From Bugula neritina (taxonomy: Eukaryota > Bryozoa > Gymnolaemata > Cheilostomatida > Bugulidae): DNA of 62,000 nucleotides. The stretch's first letter is position 1, and each line of letters opens with the position of its first letter. Both the position numbers and the translations under genes were made by a program. The notes under the pieces were generated by a model that was not told where the DNA came from, searched no databases, and saw nothing but the letters and a program-made list of their open reading frames with translations. The stretch covers positions 6,344,889 to 6,406,888 of the forward strand of contig OZ037772.1 of assembly GCA_964035545.1 (NCBI GenBank), read 5' to 3'. Shown here in pieces: positions 25,640-40,165 of the stretch.

Positions 25640-28600
25640 AGCCAATTATAAGGCAAAAGACCATAATACTGTACTATCATTGGATAGTTCTTCATCAATA
25701 AACAGGTAGTTGCCAGTGGTGGATATGAACCCCTCCTAGATGTTTCTCGTACTTCTTCCTCAAAAAACATTTTCATTAAGCCAAAAAGAAATAACAATAC
25801 ACCTTTTTAGTTGACACTTTTTAATTTCTGACTGATATTTCACCTTATTTCCAATTATAATTAACTTTTAACCGGCACTTTTCTTTGTAGTAATTCCTAC
25901 CCTTTAGACTGTGTACTTTGAAATGAGTCTGTTTTACTCGTTACATAAAGTATAGTTGTACTGGCTACAGGTTGACACAAAAGCAAGCCTATCTTGATAA
26001 AATCATGCGCAAATGTAGAAACTACCGAGGAGTTTGTTCCTCATAATTAGAAATTGACAAATTATTTTTAATCCGTTTAAAAGCATCTGGTTAGGGAAGC
26101 ATATGCCGTGTTCAATTTGTTATTCTAGCATTAACAATAACAGAATGCAATAATTATAAGTTTATGAAAGTAATTTGTTTTCTTTCTAATTACAAATATA
26201 ATATTTTAGTATATATTGTAAATTCATAAGGCTTGCATTAGGAATATAACGCAGCTAAAACATCATTTTCCTTAAAGTCTTAAAAATATATAAGTATAAC
26301 ATAATACACTATGCCAATAAACTTATTAAAGTACCAAGCAAGCTTAGCTAGTTTAAGAAAAATTACACTAGGTAAATTCCCATTATTTATGGAATGCTTG
26401 CTGATATTAGCTTTTGATGTAATTAAAGTAAATTATTATTTATCTTTCTAGCTAAGGATTTCTTGCCGTAGGTTTTGCTTTTATGCATGGAGAAATGTCG
26501 TAACAAACGAGTTAAATTTTTGTAGCACATAAAAATGTAATCTATAAGTCGAAGATATTTAAACTTAGCCATTAACTCATTTTAATTAGCAATGTAGCCT
26601 AAATCTAATACAATACAAAATATATACCAGTATATATAATATATTTTTACCATGCTGTTAATTACAGTATTTGTAAAACAAATTTTATGCTCATTAATTA
26701 AATTCAACAAATATTTATAAAATACTAATAATGTTGAATAAATAAATTCAGTAATTCCTTTTCTATTTAAATGGCTGCATAATTTCTTGCAAGGTTGTAT
26801 AAAGGAGTTGTGGCCTACAACTTATTATGTGTTCAATTGCCACATATGTCTTAGGAAGAAGAAAACTCCCCAAAAATTCTTAGTTTGAAAATTCTAGTAT
26901 AATTAAAATCACTTAATATATGTCTTTGAAATGCATTTTGCCACTCTGCAATATTGCAGGAACAAATATTGCATGAAGTAATAAATGATTTATGAAGTAA
27001 TTAACAAACCAACGTAAAAACTGTTGTTGTATATAGAACACAACATATTGATTTTCTTCAATTTCCACATCAAATCTATATATTCAATTATATCTAACCG
27101 ATGCTAATAAACTAAACATGCATGCATACAAATATTTGCATCATATGCAAGTAATATTAGCTAATTAGCAACTATAGCATTTTTTTCATTATCTTTATTG
27201 CTTGCATATGTCTAAGTATTATTAAAATAAGGTTTTTATTTGCAACTTTGCACCACAAATTACATAAAATCTAAAAACTTGAGTTGTGACATGCATTAGG
27301 GCTACCTATACACAAATAGACCTTCATAAAACTTTCAATGATTTTATTCAACTCATGTATGCAAAAGTTTTGCATTAAAACAATTCTTCTAAATCACCCT
27401 AGAGCAGGAAATTATTACAAAAACAGCTTCTCATATATAATCTTTCTTCAGATTAATTTTTTTTCCTGTATTTAAACTAACTCAGCAAGTGAAGATTGTG
27501 ATATCACTCAGGTAATCACATATATATTATTCATAGCTGTAATACTTTAGCAATGAATAGATCATGTTTAATTTCCACTCTACCTATAGCAGTTTTTCAG
27601 AATTATAGAGCTATGTATATGGAATAGCCTAATAGTTTTACATGTGTTTATAGCTAGACAAATTAACTTAAAAAGCTTACAATAATTAGATGATATTTGC
27701 ATTCTTTTGAAGGTTATGGTGAAGCTACTGCAAAACTGGCCATTAGTTTAGCATAATATGCAATGCCACGCAAAAGCATGCCAAACAAGCAATGTTTATT
27801 TACCTTACCAGTGCAATTTTATCACCTTAAACACAAAAGCAAGTATAAAATACACATCCATATTAGATTAACTGTCAAGTTAAAAAAAGACAACATATAT
27901 TCATGAGCTGGTTCTGTTTGCACAAGTACAATTTAGACCAGCTTATTATTTAGATTGCCACAAAAATATGACGTAAAATATGTCTTTAATCATTATTTTG
28001 ATATTCACTGGTTGAAGATATTTTTTATATCCTAATATGTAAATATTGTACATAAATCTTAAAAATTAACTAGGTGAATAAGGAAAACTGCTAATTTTAT
28101 GAAACTGTTATGTTAATAAAGACAATGGCTATCAACAAATCCCACCAGACCACAAACTAATTGTAAATACTAAAGCAATTATGTAGTGCTATGTGTTGAT
28201 CTAGCCTAGTCAATACACCACAAATATGTATTATGACATACCACATTTTAAGTACTGGGTTACCATTTATTCTAATTGGTATTTGTTTAAACTGTTATAT
28301 ACAGCTTTTTGCACTACCAATATACAAGCCAGTTGTTATTCTGTCACTTTTTATCTACATCTCTTTTTAATGCCAGTTACTTGTTATCTTCAGTACAAAC
28401 AGCTAAACATTCTACTCTACAGCCAATCTTACTGTTAACTCTTGTTTAACAATATTACAAGAATCTAAAAATTTGAGTGTGTCTATCATTATAACTTTTA
28501 AATGAAACAATAATATGATAAATGCATTATAACTTTCTGAAAAGTTTTTTTGCAAAGTATATGTTTTTGGAAAATAGTTTTACAACATTTGCTAGGAGCA

Positions 28601-30560
28601 TTATATTTATTCCTATCTAAAATAATTTTGTTTGAACTGCTATGTTTGTAATCATGTAATCAGAAGTAAAGCATCAGTAAAATGAGTATAAGTAGAAGCT
28701 TGACAGCTACATTAGGCATTGCTACATAGTACATAAATATATGGCCGTATTAAATACTTAGCTGCATTCACAGATAAATGCATGGCTTGGAATTACAATA
28801 CCATGAATACATTATTTATTTAGCTGGGTAACTATACAATTATGCCAAAGTGAAAAGCTTTTGGTTATTAATGCCTGAAATGTCTAACAATCTACTTGGG
28901 AGACCACCTTGTTGTTACAGAGTGAATGAGTTATTTGTTTGGCATTTGGATGATGGCACAAAGAAAGGCTATTTGGTTTGTTACTTGAGACTAGTAGCAA
29001 ACTGCTACAGTCATAGCATCTTAGAAGATTTTGCATCACTTGCTAGAATTGTACATTATTTTAATGTAGCTATTGAAATTAATATCGCACTGAAAACACA
29101 GTATTGCAAAATCTTAAGCTGTACATAATTATATTATGCATCAAAAAGTACTTCTGCTATTCGACTATCCCAGGTTTATTTTAAACTAGCACTGCCAAAG
29201 TGCCTTGACTCTATTACAGTGTTTACTAGCTAATTTTGTTCTTCTCAATAGTGAAATAGATCTATTGCAAGAAATTAATGACTAGATATAACAATAATGA
29301 TTTTTAGGCAAGACTTTCGCATCTATATTGCTCATCTGCTAGCTTGAAATACCCCTCTCCTTGGACTAATCTCAGGCTTTTCATTGTTGTTTAAACACTT
29401 TTTAAACTCCTATTTCAATAAATCATTACCAACACTGCCTGCATGTATTAATATTCATTAGTGCCATCAATGCACTGTGGAGACAGCACCTGATGTTCTG
29501 TATATTACATTATAGTACAGAGATACTAAATCCAAAACATCTAAAATAATTGATGCTTCTACCAGATTTTTAGCACACCTATAATATGTATTCCTGTAGT
29601 AAATATTAATAAGATGTTTTGACTGATAGTTTTTATGCCATTATAATAGTTTGATACTATAACTACAACTTGAAACTCTTTAACCAGCACATTGGTTAGT
29701 AATATTGCTTCTTGATATTTAATTGCTGGTTCACAAACTATCAATAATAGGGATGCATATCAAAACTTGATTGCATTCATAATATTATGATTTTAATGCT
29801 AGGTAATGACTAAGCATGTCTGGCTGATATGAGGTGACTATTTTGTACACTGTTTAACAACATCAGCTTTTTGGGTTCATTTAAAGCATCTGCAAATCTG
29901 TATTATACATAATTACTGATAGGGCCAATTAATTAAATTGTTAACCCTGAAATGCTTTTTACACTGTAATACTAAGTAGTAAAAGATATGTATATATATA
30001 TAAACTGATTGTAATTTATACATAACATTGTACATTTAAAAAAAATCACAAAATACATAATTTATTGGCTAAATTTCAAGGCGTTTTGTAGGTAGTGGGT
30101 TAATGTCAATAAAGTAGAATCCGGGACGTTGAGTAGCTTTATTCAAGAGGAAGGCTCTCCAACAGTTCTACCAAAGCCTAAATAACATGTATAAAATAAA
30201 GGTTATATGCACAATTTTTTTTCCAAAACAGCCTGCAACTGTTTTGCTATTGCATATGCCCTATGCCATTCATCAAGTAGAACAATTTTAAGCAGGATAT
30301 CTAGAAAAGTTGACACAAGGGCTTTATAAACTATGTAACAGTAAAACTGTGAGTAGAAATTAATTGACACTAATGAATAATGCTTTAGGTGCTGGCAACA
30401 ACCATAAAAGAAAAGTTATATAACAAACAAATAGAAAAAGCACTAAACAAATCAACAGCATTATATACAATTGGGGCACATACATGAAAACAGCAGCTAG
30501 TGTCATTTTCTTAAGACAGCACTATTTTAGGTATAAATTTAAGAAGTATTAGAAAATGCA
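25640..30560. other. Gene-free AT-rich DNA inside the insertion
   Basis: No exon or transposase motif that I can support. The longest open frames (for example 28850-29128, + strand) resemble no family I know and have no clear splice or promoter context. Confidence 0.5.
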
Positions 30561-30569
30561 GAAATTTAC

Positions 30570-30985
30570 TGCAATTGGTTCATTTTATTTAAGTTAGTAC
30601 ATACTGAAGATCTCAAGTTTTTGCTAATGAACATGAGTTTTGGCCCGAAACTAAAAAAATATCAATAAATACACCTAAATAATCAAGGCTCTTTTTAATT
30701 TTCTTTGATTTCCTATGCTTTTTTTCTAATTACAGCAACTTCTGACTGGGGATCGCCACGGTTAGTTTGTAACAGTAGGCAATCCAAATGAAATGAATAA
30801 ATAGGAAAAAACATGAGAAATCATGCAAAATTAAGAAGAACCTTGATTATTTAGGTGTATTTCTTGATGTCTCACTAATTTTAAGCAAAAAGCATTGTTC
30901 ATTAGCAGCTAAAATGTAAAAATGGCTAAAAACTGCAGATTTCCAGTGTGTACTAAATTAAATAAAAGGACTCAATCACCTTTGC
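30570..30985. repeat. Long inverted repeat (hairpin)
   Basis: Arms at about 30570-30717 and 30812-30985 are reverse complements. The inner 57 bases are about 85-90% identical (AAATACACCTAAATAATCAA at 30667 against its reverse at 30841-30867); the outer parts (CTAATGAAC, TTTAGTACA.ACTG) are weaker. The loop is about 95 bases. The shape suits a foldback transposon or MITE; no clear target duplication was seen. Confidence 0.7.
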
Positions 30986-33099
30986 AACATAATTCAATAA
31001 TTGCATGGTCAAGCAGAATAAACTACAATTAACAGCAACAACAGTGTAATAGTTGCGTAGAAAAGTTGTACTGCAAAAAACTAAAAGAATGCAAAATCTA
31101 TAAATGTGTGCTACCAAGTAAATGCTGAACAGACATCATGAAATAGTGTACGAAATGCAAACTATTAAACTTACCTGTTGATCTAATGCAGCCAAAACCT
31201 TAAGCTTAGAGTAGTGGAATGGTGCTGTTCGATGTTGATATGCTACAAGTAGCTAAGATGACTCAAATTCTTGTCTTTAGGAGTAAGAGGCCTCAGCTCA
31301 GTTTCAACAAAACTTCCAATAATCTCAACGGATGCGCTCAATTAGGAGCCACAACAAAGCACACCCATGTCATTTTAGTAAACTCTAAAAAATGAACGGA
31401 AATAAAACTGTTAGAGAGTAAACAGAGAAACATATAGTGATGGGGGAAAAACCTGTCAGCAAAGGTTATATACACTCATAGCCATAACACGAAGAAAAAG
31501 ATAATGAATAACAACCTATTCAAGATGACACAAGAAACCAAACAAATTTCTTTGACTAAAAAATATAATTAAATACTATATTACTTGGCAAAAAATATTT
31601 GTTTTGAACAACGTATTATTGGGAAGAATTGCCAGTGTCTTAAATTTTGAGATTAAAATTTCTGCCTTATAGCGGAAATAGAGAGGCAATCAATAGTGTA
31701 CAAAACATGTTTTCAGTCATTGGCTGTTGACTAAATTGACAAAGTTAAAGAAAGCTTCCATATCATTATTTATTTTGTTCTCAAGTGTGTGGTTACAGTT
31801 TCATGAGTCAGAAATATAATTATTTGAGATATGAAATCAAATGTAGTCAAAAGAGTGTCATACAATTTAAAATGTAGTAATAGAGCTTTGACAATAATTT
31901 CTTCTGCTAAGTAAAACAGGTACCATTATGTGCTACTTATCTTTTAGAGATGAACATCAAGGATGTTGAAAACAAAATAGTTGTAAATTACAGCAAATAC
32001 CTTTCTACTTACCTAACCAGAGAAAATAAGTTTTCAACCTTGCACGCACTCAGCTGGTTTTCAATGTTTGGATCAGTGACATCTTTATAACTGATAGCAG
32101 CATTATGTGATAGCTTTAGGAATTGTTACCTTAAATCTAAATTATATAGAACAAGAAGTGCAAAAATATGGCATTAGTACTCATTGCACAATACACACTT
32201 GCTAGAGTAGCTAATCTAGCATCACATTAATTTAAGAAAGACAAAATTTTATTACTGTTCACAAATGATGAATATTAAAATTTGAATAATTAGACAAATT
32301 AACAATGATATTGATGTTACTTCAAACATTACTAATGGTAAACACCAAAATACTAATAGGAATAGTCATGTTAACATCAATTAGAAAAGTAAAGATAATT
32401 TGAAAATGAGACAGTTTATAGGTCTAACTCTTATAGTTGACAAGCAATTACAGGGCAGTCATATTGATGTAGGCTACCCTCAAAATGTAGCACTTTAAAA
32501 ATATTAAAAAGACAGCACATATAAGAACATAATCTTAAAAATAGGCATATGTGACACCTATATTTTGATTAACAAAGAAATCTTCTTTACTTTATTAATC
32601 TAGCTCATATAATGGTATTCTGTCTTAGTATGTTATTTTAATACTTGAAATCTAATCAGCTACAGAAAAGTACTTCAATTCAAAGGCCTTCATAATTATT
32701 CTTTAGTTTGCTATTTAAATAGACAGTAAGGTTGATGAATAAAATAAAAGTTAGTAAAGTAAAAACTAAATAAATTGAGAATAATATCTCCACTCTAAGG
32801 TTATAATCCTTATAAATTAACATTTTAATACTCCTGTTATCCTTAGGTATAGTTGTTAGCAATTTAACTATGAGCTCAAAGCCAAATGTCAGTATCAGCA
32901 TCCCCATTACATTGACTAAGACTGACTTTATAACCCTCAAGCTGTGGCACTCAATTTCTATAAGTAGTAACTAATAACAAATATAAAATTATTTATTTGC
33001 TACTGATAGTGATAATAATAATTAAAAATAATAATATGATCCATTAAAATAGAACTAATAAAGCCAACGACGTTAATGGTATGTCTAACTAAACATGGC
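30986..33099. other. Gene-free stretch before the REL-type retrotransposon
   Basis: AT-rich with no supported gene. An 86-codon minus-strand frame at 32680-32940 is hydrophobic but matches nothing I recognise. Part of this may be 5' untranslated sequence of the element that follows. Confidence 0.45.
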
Positions 33100-35998
33100 A
33101 TGTCTCGTCTGGCAGTGGGTATGTGGAGGGCCAGGCAACCTACGGCCGTCAACCCGTTAATGGCACAACTAAAAGAAGATACTCAAGAGAAGACAACAAA
33201 GTTGTCATGAAATGCTGCTTCAAAAGTACACCCAAATTGAGAGGTTATAGAAAAACAATGTATGAGGCCTGTAGACCCGGATCAAAGAATTATTTAAAAA
33301 GAATGTGCAAACGCTGGAAAACAGAGGAGAGTTTAACATCAGCGAATAGAGACTAGCGGATTAAGCAAGAACTATGAAGAAACACAAGCATTTTATGGAA
33401 GAAGAACTCCATAAGATTGAAGAAGGAACCTTGCAAGAACTAGGCACATCAATTGGTGAAGAAGATAATGAAGAGCTAAATTTGCAAATAGAGGATGTTA
33501 TAGTACAACATGAGATAGCATATAAATCAGCCATGAGAATTTTAAGAGTACCTAGTTTAGAGGTAGAAAAAGTGTTGGTAAAAAATTATAAATGAGCATA
33601 ACAAACTATCTAATGATCGACCAACACTAAGAGCCCTTAGGCACATTGAGAGGGTCAAATTACTACAGGCAGTAAAACAGATTAATGATGTGCTAAACTG
33701 TGTTGAGATTATTAATACCATTGAGCTTAATAACACCACCATGGCTTGTGCGAAAAATAGTAACAGAACAAGAGTGTAACAAAAAGGAAAAAGAAAAACT
33801 GACAATGTACAAGTATGGAAAATACGACTGCAGAAGAAATAAAAAGAAATTAGATCAGACTTAAGTAAAATAGCAGAGTGAAAAAGTAGAGCTTACAATG
33901 ATTCATTGAGAAGAATGGTTGAAGAAAAATATAGGATAAAGAACAAAGAGTGTGGTGTAGTGGTTGAAAAACTGAAACAAAATCTGAGAGGTGTAAGCCA
34001 GAAGATAAACAGATATACAGAATGAGTTGATCAATATAATCAGAACACAATGTTTACAATGATAAGCGCTTTTATCAAGAATTACGAGGAAATGAATACG
34101 TACATCTAAAGAGGCACCTGACAAGGAAATCAAAAGCATTCTGATAAAATATATGGGGTCAGCCAACTAAAAATAATACCAATGCAGAATGACTAAATAA
34201 AGTTAGCAACAAATTGGAGCATATGTAAAGACAAGGAAATTAGATCTTAGAAACGATGCAAACAACTGGAATAGCAATTAATGTCATAAGGTTGATAAGA
34301 AAAAGCATGAAACCTGGAAAACACAACTGAAATACCTGGAAGAAAAGATAGGAGAAATAAAGATCAAACTAAGAATTTTCCAAGGAGACTCTTTATCTCT
34401 ATCCCTTTTCTCCAACTACCGATTCGCATGACAGAAGCGGCTCAATGATGCAAATTTCGACGAGACAGAAAACAAACCATCTCCTATATGTGGATGACCT
34501 GAAGGTAAATAGGAAATCAAAGTGGGAACTGGAAGTTTTGGTAAACACTGCCGGGATCTTCACAAGGAATATAGAAATGAAATTTGGATTAAAAAATGTG
34601 CCACACTAGTTATGAGAAAGGGAAAGAAAATTAAGGACACAGGAATCAGTTTGCCTGATGAACAGGTAATCAAAGATCTGGGTGAGAAGCCGTATAAATA
34701 TCTAGGAGTTCTTGAGATTGATGGAATACAAATATATGAAATGAAAAATAAGATCAAGGAGTACTACAAACAAATAAGAAAAGTTTTGGATTCAAAACTG
34801 AATGGTGAGAACACAATCAAAGCAATAAACACATGGGCAGTAACAGCAGTGCATTACACAGCTAGAATACTTGACTGAACTGTTTCATGAGCTAAAAAAT
34901 ATAGACTGAAAGACAAGGAAGCTAATGACAACAAACCGTGCACCCTATCCGAGAGCAGATGTAGGCAGGCTGTATTTTAGCAGAAGGGAAGGCGGTAGAA
35001 GAATGTTGTCAACTGAAAAATGCATAAAGATTGAAAACTGCAGCATGTCAGACTACATAAATATAACATAGACTGATAGAAACACCACACTGAATACCTT
35101 CCTAAAAGACAGAACAGCGGTAGAACTAAATAATGATAAAGTGATAGAAAGAACTGATGAGTGTAAAGAAAAGCTTCACGTGGTCAATACATCAAAATGG
35201 TGGAAGACATGAAAGCATTTTCCTGGAACTGGTTGAAGTATGGTTGGCTGAAAAAGGAAACAGAAGGACTGCTGACAGCTGCGCAAAATCAACTATTCAC
35301 TACTAGAAATTATAAAGTGGCTATGATGAGAGAACAGGGTAGCAAGAAGTGTGGAATGTGTAACGCAAGAGACAAAACTTCGATGCACGTATTGAGTGAG
35401 TTTGAGAAGGTAGCAGAAGGAGAATATAAGAAAAAACACAACCTTTTGGCATTGATAATTTCAATAGTAGTTGTGTGAACTTCGTGGGTTTCAGAAAAGT
35501 AAGAATTGGTACGGCCATCAAGCAGAATAAGTACTGGAAAATGATAATGTGAAAACCTTGTAAGATTTTAACATACACACTGACGTAGTCATCAAAGTTA
35601 GGAGACCCGATATATTAGTAGTTGACAAGCATAATGCTGAAACAACGATAATTGATACCGCAGTCCCTGTTAACTACAGAGTAAAAGAAAAAAATTCGAA
35701 AAGTTAGGAAAATATCAGAATTTAGCGCTAGAATAAACCCGCCTTTGGAAAACATCAAAAAAGTCATCCCGTTGTAACTGGAGCCTTTGGAGCTTTATAC
35801 AAGATTGTAGACTGGCTGACACTACTTGGAGTAGCTGAAAACAAATGCTCATTAATTCAGCAGACACCCTTACTAGGATCAGGATAAGCTCACATCCTGA
35901 GGAAAGTTCTAGCCATTTCAGCCTAGTATAACTAGGCCAATGGTAAAAGGTTACACCGGCTAAAAAACTACGGTCAATCAACAATAATAATAATAATA
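33100..35998 (+). mobile_element. Decayed non-LTR retrotransposon with restriction-like endonuclease (R2/NeSL type)
   Basis: Translation across several frames gives, in order: an N-terminal Myb-like segment (RRYSREDNKVVMKCCF, from about 33177); a helical region (KYRIKNKECGVVVEKLKQNL, about 33930-33990); reverse transcriptase box QGDSLSLSLF (about 34383); the catalytic YVDD box (about 34487-34498); KCATLVMRKGK and KYLGVLEIDG (34600-34730); a CGMC..H knuckle (about 35350); and an endonuclease motif RRPDILVVDK..IIDTAVP (about 35602-35672). A (AAT)n tail ends it at about 35998. Many stops and frameshifts are present, including one before KCATL, and the N-terminal RT boxes are missing. The PD..D endonuclease with C-terminal placement fits site-specific R2/NeSL-type elements. 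It is dead. Confidence 0.85.
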
Positions 35999-38900
35999 GT
36001 GCAGTTGGTTCTATTATTAGATTAGCATATCGATTATGACTTTTCGATTGCCACCCTGATACTATGAGTAAAATGTACAAGCATACGTGAAAGTATAGAT
36101 ATGATCATAAGTATAAAAATAGGTATAAGTATAAATATAAATATAGGTACAAGTATAAAACGAATGATTATATTATTAATAATATTAGTCAGTGATACCT
36201 ATAACCGTAGTGGTTTTTAGACTTACAGTTATCATTAACATTAGCTGAGTAATATGATTAGTTAAAATAATGGTATTCATTATTATATCATAGTTATAAG
36301 TTATAACTCTAGTCTCTAAAGAGCAACAGCAAGTGTAATTGGGATATTCATATTAAATTTCATATTCACATAGTGAAATGTTTATGTTATGAACTAATTT
36401 ATTCCTTCAACATTTAACTATAAATATGATTAACACTAACTTTGACCAGCAGTATTACTAAAAGAAGCGTATTACAAATATAAGATAATAAAATTCTAGT
36501 AGTAGGACTAATAGTATTACTAGGCCCAGTATTATTCTTGTTATCTTATTCATCATTCATGAGTTATCAAATTTAAAATTACTACTTATTAGCATCAGCA
36601 TATAAAAAGTAAGATCATTAAGAATAATTATCATGAGGTATGATCTATGATTTGCATTATCTATATATAGTTTAATATCAATATGATATATTATTATTGC
36701 TGATAGTCTATGTTATAGTTAAATTTATACTTATCTTTACAGTTACCTATAGTAGCACTTATTAGTTATTTGTGGTAGCCAAACTAATGTTTAATATTAA
36801 TAAATTAAACTGAGTATCATAAAAGTGTTACTAAGAATTTTAATTATAATCGTAATGGTGATCATATTACTTTATTATAATTATAATATATTTTATCATT
36901 AATGCTAAACTGAGTTAATGTATATACTTTGAGTTTTACTATTACTCATTATATTTACACTTATAGTAAAACTAAATATGTAAAAGTTATACTTATACTA
37001 TTATTATTCGTATTTCATTAGACTTACATCTAAGATCACAGTCCTATTACTACTACCACTGATACTAGTACTACAACTAGTAGTAGTACTAGTACTGCTA
37101 CTAGTACTAGTACTAGTACTACTACTAATAGTACTGTTACTACTACTACTACTAGTACTACTACTAGGTCTACTACTGTACCAGTACAACTACAAACTTT
37201 GAAAATAACTGCAAGAAAGGTATGACTTACTCTTTTTCTTAGTCTTACTGTGACTGTAGCAGTAGCTGGCAGCATGTTTACATGCACACTGTGTGTGTGC
37301 GTGTGTCATAGTCCATCATCATAGCATATTAATAGCCCCTAAACAAAACAATAAATTCCTACAACTGCGCAGCAAAAGCCACAATCAATGAATCAAGTGT
37401 ATTGCAAAAGCCTAAGACAACAAATCTGCCAGAATATTTCTGTTCCCTTATTTGGAATTACTTGGGGCTGGTGGTGCAATTTGGGTGACCAATGGGATCT
37501 GGAACACATCATTTTGTTTATTTGTTGTTTGTGTATTATTCTGCTGCTGTTGGAAAGCATTGGTTATCCTGATCAGTTTCAATTAGTAGAGCCAAAGAGC
37601 AAGTTATACTACTTATAATTTTACATTAAACAAGATATATATTACTATCTATTGAAACCTAAGAGCAGAAGCTGTATTATCAAGTTATCAGAGAAGTGCT
37701 AAAGGTTTGTCTGCTATTAATTTTTCTATCATTTATTGTCTTAATGCTGTAATATCGATACATTTAGCTTATATTATATGAAGTGTTTTATAGCTGACAT
37801 TATTTTTAATGAATTATTATGCAGTAATATTTTGCTTACTTTAATCATTTTTATGTGTGTTATTTCCTTACAGTTCTTATTTTCTTGTACTTTATTTAGC
37901 CTTATATTGTGTGTATTTTATTTAGATTTCACGGTGTAGCTTTGTGAGCAAAAGTGTTATAAGTTGGAATAAAATACTAATAACTACACTCACAAGACAT
38001 CAGTTGAATTCCTAAACCTACTCTGATAAGCTTGCGGTTACTAGCAGACCTAACAAAACTGCTACAGTGACTCTCAGTCGTAATGTAAAATAAAATTGTG
38101 AACTGTAAAGTTAAACCCAAGGCTGAAATTTATTTAATTAAATATAGACAATCTGAATCATTGGCTCAATCCTTGAGTTTGACTATTACTATTATTATTA
38201 GTGTTACGATTGTGATTATCATTGGCATTATGCCATTATGATTATCATTATGATTATGATTGTAATTGTGGTAATTTTAACATTAATTATAATCATAAAT
38301 TAAAAGGTAATGATTAATGATAATTATTTTCATTTTGTAATCATAATGATAATCATAATGATGTAAATTTTGATGTAAAACCAAAATACTAAAACTAAAA
38401 GTAAAAGTTATAAAATTAAATGATAAAATATTATAATGATAATTATTATATTTATTATATTATTATTGAATATATTATTTCATTAGAAAATAGGTTGCAG
38501 CTTAGCATGATTAAAATTCAGTAAAAATTAGTTTACCAACAGCAAACATGCATGCGTCTTGTCAACATTCAATTCGTAGTGTCATAGCGAAGCCAGATTA
38601 CTGGTAGTACGACTACTAGAACTACTACTACTAGTGATGGATTACAGATCCTTGACGATTTTAGCTGTGAGTGACCTTCACCTCACATTCTCGTCATGTG
38701 CGCGGCATTAGACTAAGTAGAGGGTATGAAGCACTGAGCTGGAAAAGAAAGAATATATTTTAATTATAGGTAATACTAATAGTAATATAATTTATGGTAA
38801 TATATAGGTAATATTATTGAGTTCATTGGTATGGAGTATAGACCTATCACTGATAGTATCAGTATCAACTACCACTTACGTACTACTTCAACTTATAACT

Positions 38901-39236
38901 TACCTTCAACTCAAACTCAAACTGAAACTGCTTGGAATCATTTGTCTTTGATCATATTGGCATTGTCATTGTGATTGTAACAACTATTAATATTTTTAGT
39001 TCAACATCAATGCCGAACATATTGTAATAACTAATAAGATAATCATAAGGTTGATATATTTTGCTAATACTAATACTAATACTAATAGTTATAGTAATAG
39101 TAATAGTTATACTATAACTATACTATAACTTATAGTAATTCAGTGTCACTCTCACTCTGGTGGAGTGAGACTCAGACTTAGAGTTAGAGACAGAGTGAGT
39201 CCGAGTAAGTCTGAGTGTTGGTAATAGTAATAGTCA
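35999..39236. other. Low-complexity AT-rich DNA
   Basis: Long runs of imperfect short repeats: AAGTATAAAT types at 36085-36160, (ACTAGT)-rich triplets at 37045-37170, GATTATCATTAT types at 38190-38360, and ACTAATAGT types at 39065-39120. Open frames of Ser/Thr or Val/Leu repeats here come from the triplets. A 76-codon frame at 37388-37618 is not recognisable. No gene supported. Confidence 0.6.
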
Positions 39237-40165
39237 TATGTCTTGTCTTGTCTTGTCTTGATTTAGTTCCAAGACCCCAAATAGGGGAAAGGTGGAACTA
39301 TCGGATGTTCAGGTCTTTTTTTATTAGTCTGCTAGTGTTTCTCCCGTGCGTAGTTCACGGGCTGTTCTAATGAGGAAGCTATGCAGGAAATTATTAGTAT
39401 TACAGGATATTGAATTAAAAGAGTTACTGTCCCCAATATTGGTATTACGGAGAGATTTCATGGAGTTAAGAGTGTTAATTAGGTTAGGGAAGAATGCTTC
39501 ATGCTGCAACACTTTGAGGAATAGCGTGAACCTGTGTTCTTGTCTAGATTTATTTAAAGCCTTTAAGTTTAACTCCGCCTTGGATTCGGTCACTGAGACA
39601 TCCCAGCCTTTTAAGTTTTTTACAAAACGTACTGCCTTGTTTTGAACTTTCTCTAGATTGTTGCTTAGCATGAGATGTGCAGGATCCCAAATTTCGCAGG
39701 CATACTCTAGAAGCGGTCTACACAGGGTAGTGTATGCTATGAGCTTAACTTTAACTGGAGCATCATAGAGTACATTTTTGATTAATCCTAAAATACGCAT
39801 TGCTTTATTGACTACTGAGTTTATGTGATAATCCCACTTTAGATCATGTACCAAATAGATTCCTAGGTATTTTACACAGCTACTTTGTACTAATTGTTCG
39901 TTGCACAAATAATAAGTGTGCGTTATAGGTTTAGGGCTTTTATCAAACACAATGATGTTGCTTTTTGTTGCATTGAATTTCATGGAGTTTTTAATACTCC
40001 AGTTGTGTAGAGCGTTAAGGTCATTTTGCAAATTTTCCTTGTCTTCGTCTTTAGATATATGCGTATATAGTATAGTGTCATCCGCGAAGAGCCTTACAGT
40101 GCAGTATTTTACACTGTAAAATAAATTTAAATTATGTTTACTTATTTCTAGCAATCACAATGGCA
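39236..40165 (-). mobile_element. 5'-truncated LINE, reverse transcriptase C-terminal half
   Basis: A 276-codon minus-strand frame (39324-40154) holds the RT catalytic box FADDTILY, then NATKSNIIVFDK, VKYLGIYLVHDLKWDYHIN, TLCRPLLEYACEIWDP and LEKVQNKAVRFV, a typical C-terminal half of a CR1/Jockey/Rex-type LINE. The N-terminal RT and endonuclease are absent, as expected of 5' truncation. A short 3' UTR with a CCCC..GGGG hairpin and a (CAAGA)n tail (TCTTG repeats at about 39240-39260) marks the 3' end. The frame is open to its TAG, so insertion is fairly recent. A 50-base block at its 5' end recurs at 40441-40495. Confidence 0.85.

Noticed and set aside
28850-29128. 92-codon frame in the insertion as a possible transposase fragment
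   Set aside because: No catalytic or zinc-finger pattern that I can name; length is within chance for this AT-rich DNA.
35715-36080. 121-codon minus-strand frame
   Set aside because: It is the antisense shadow of the endonuclease end of the retrotransposon on the plus strand.
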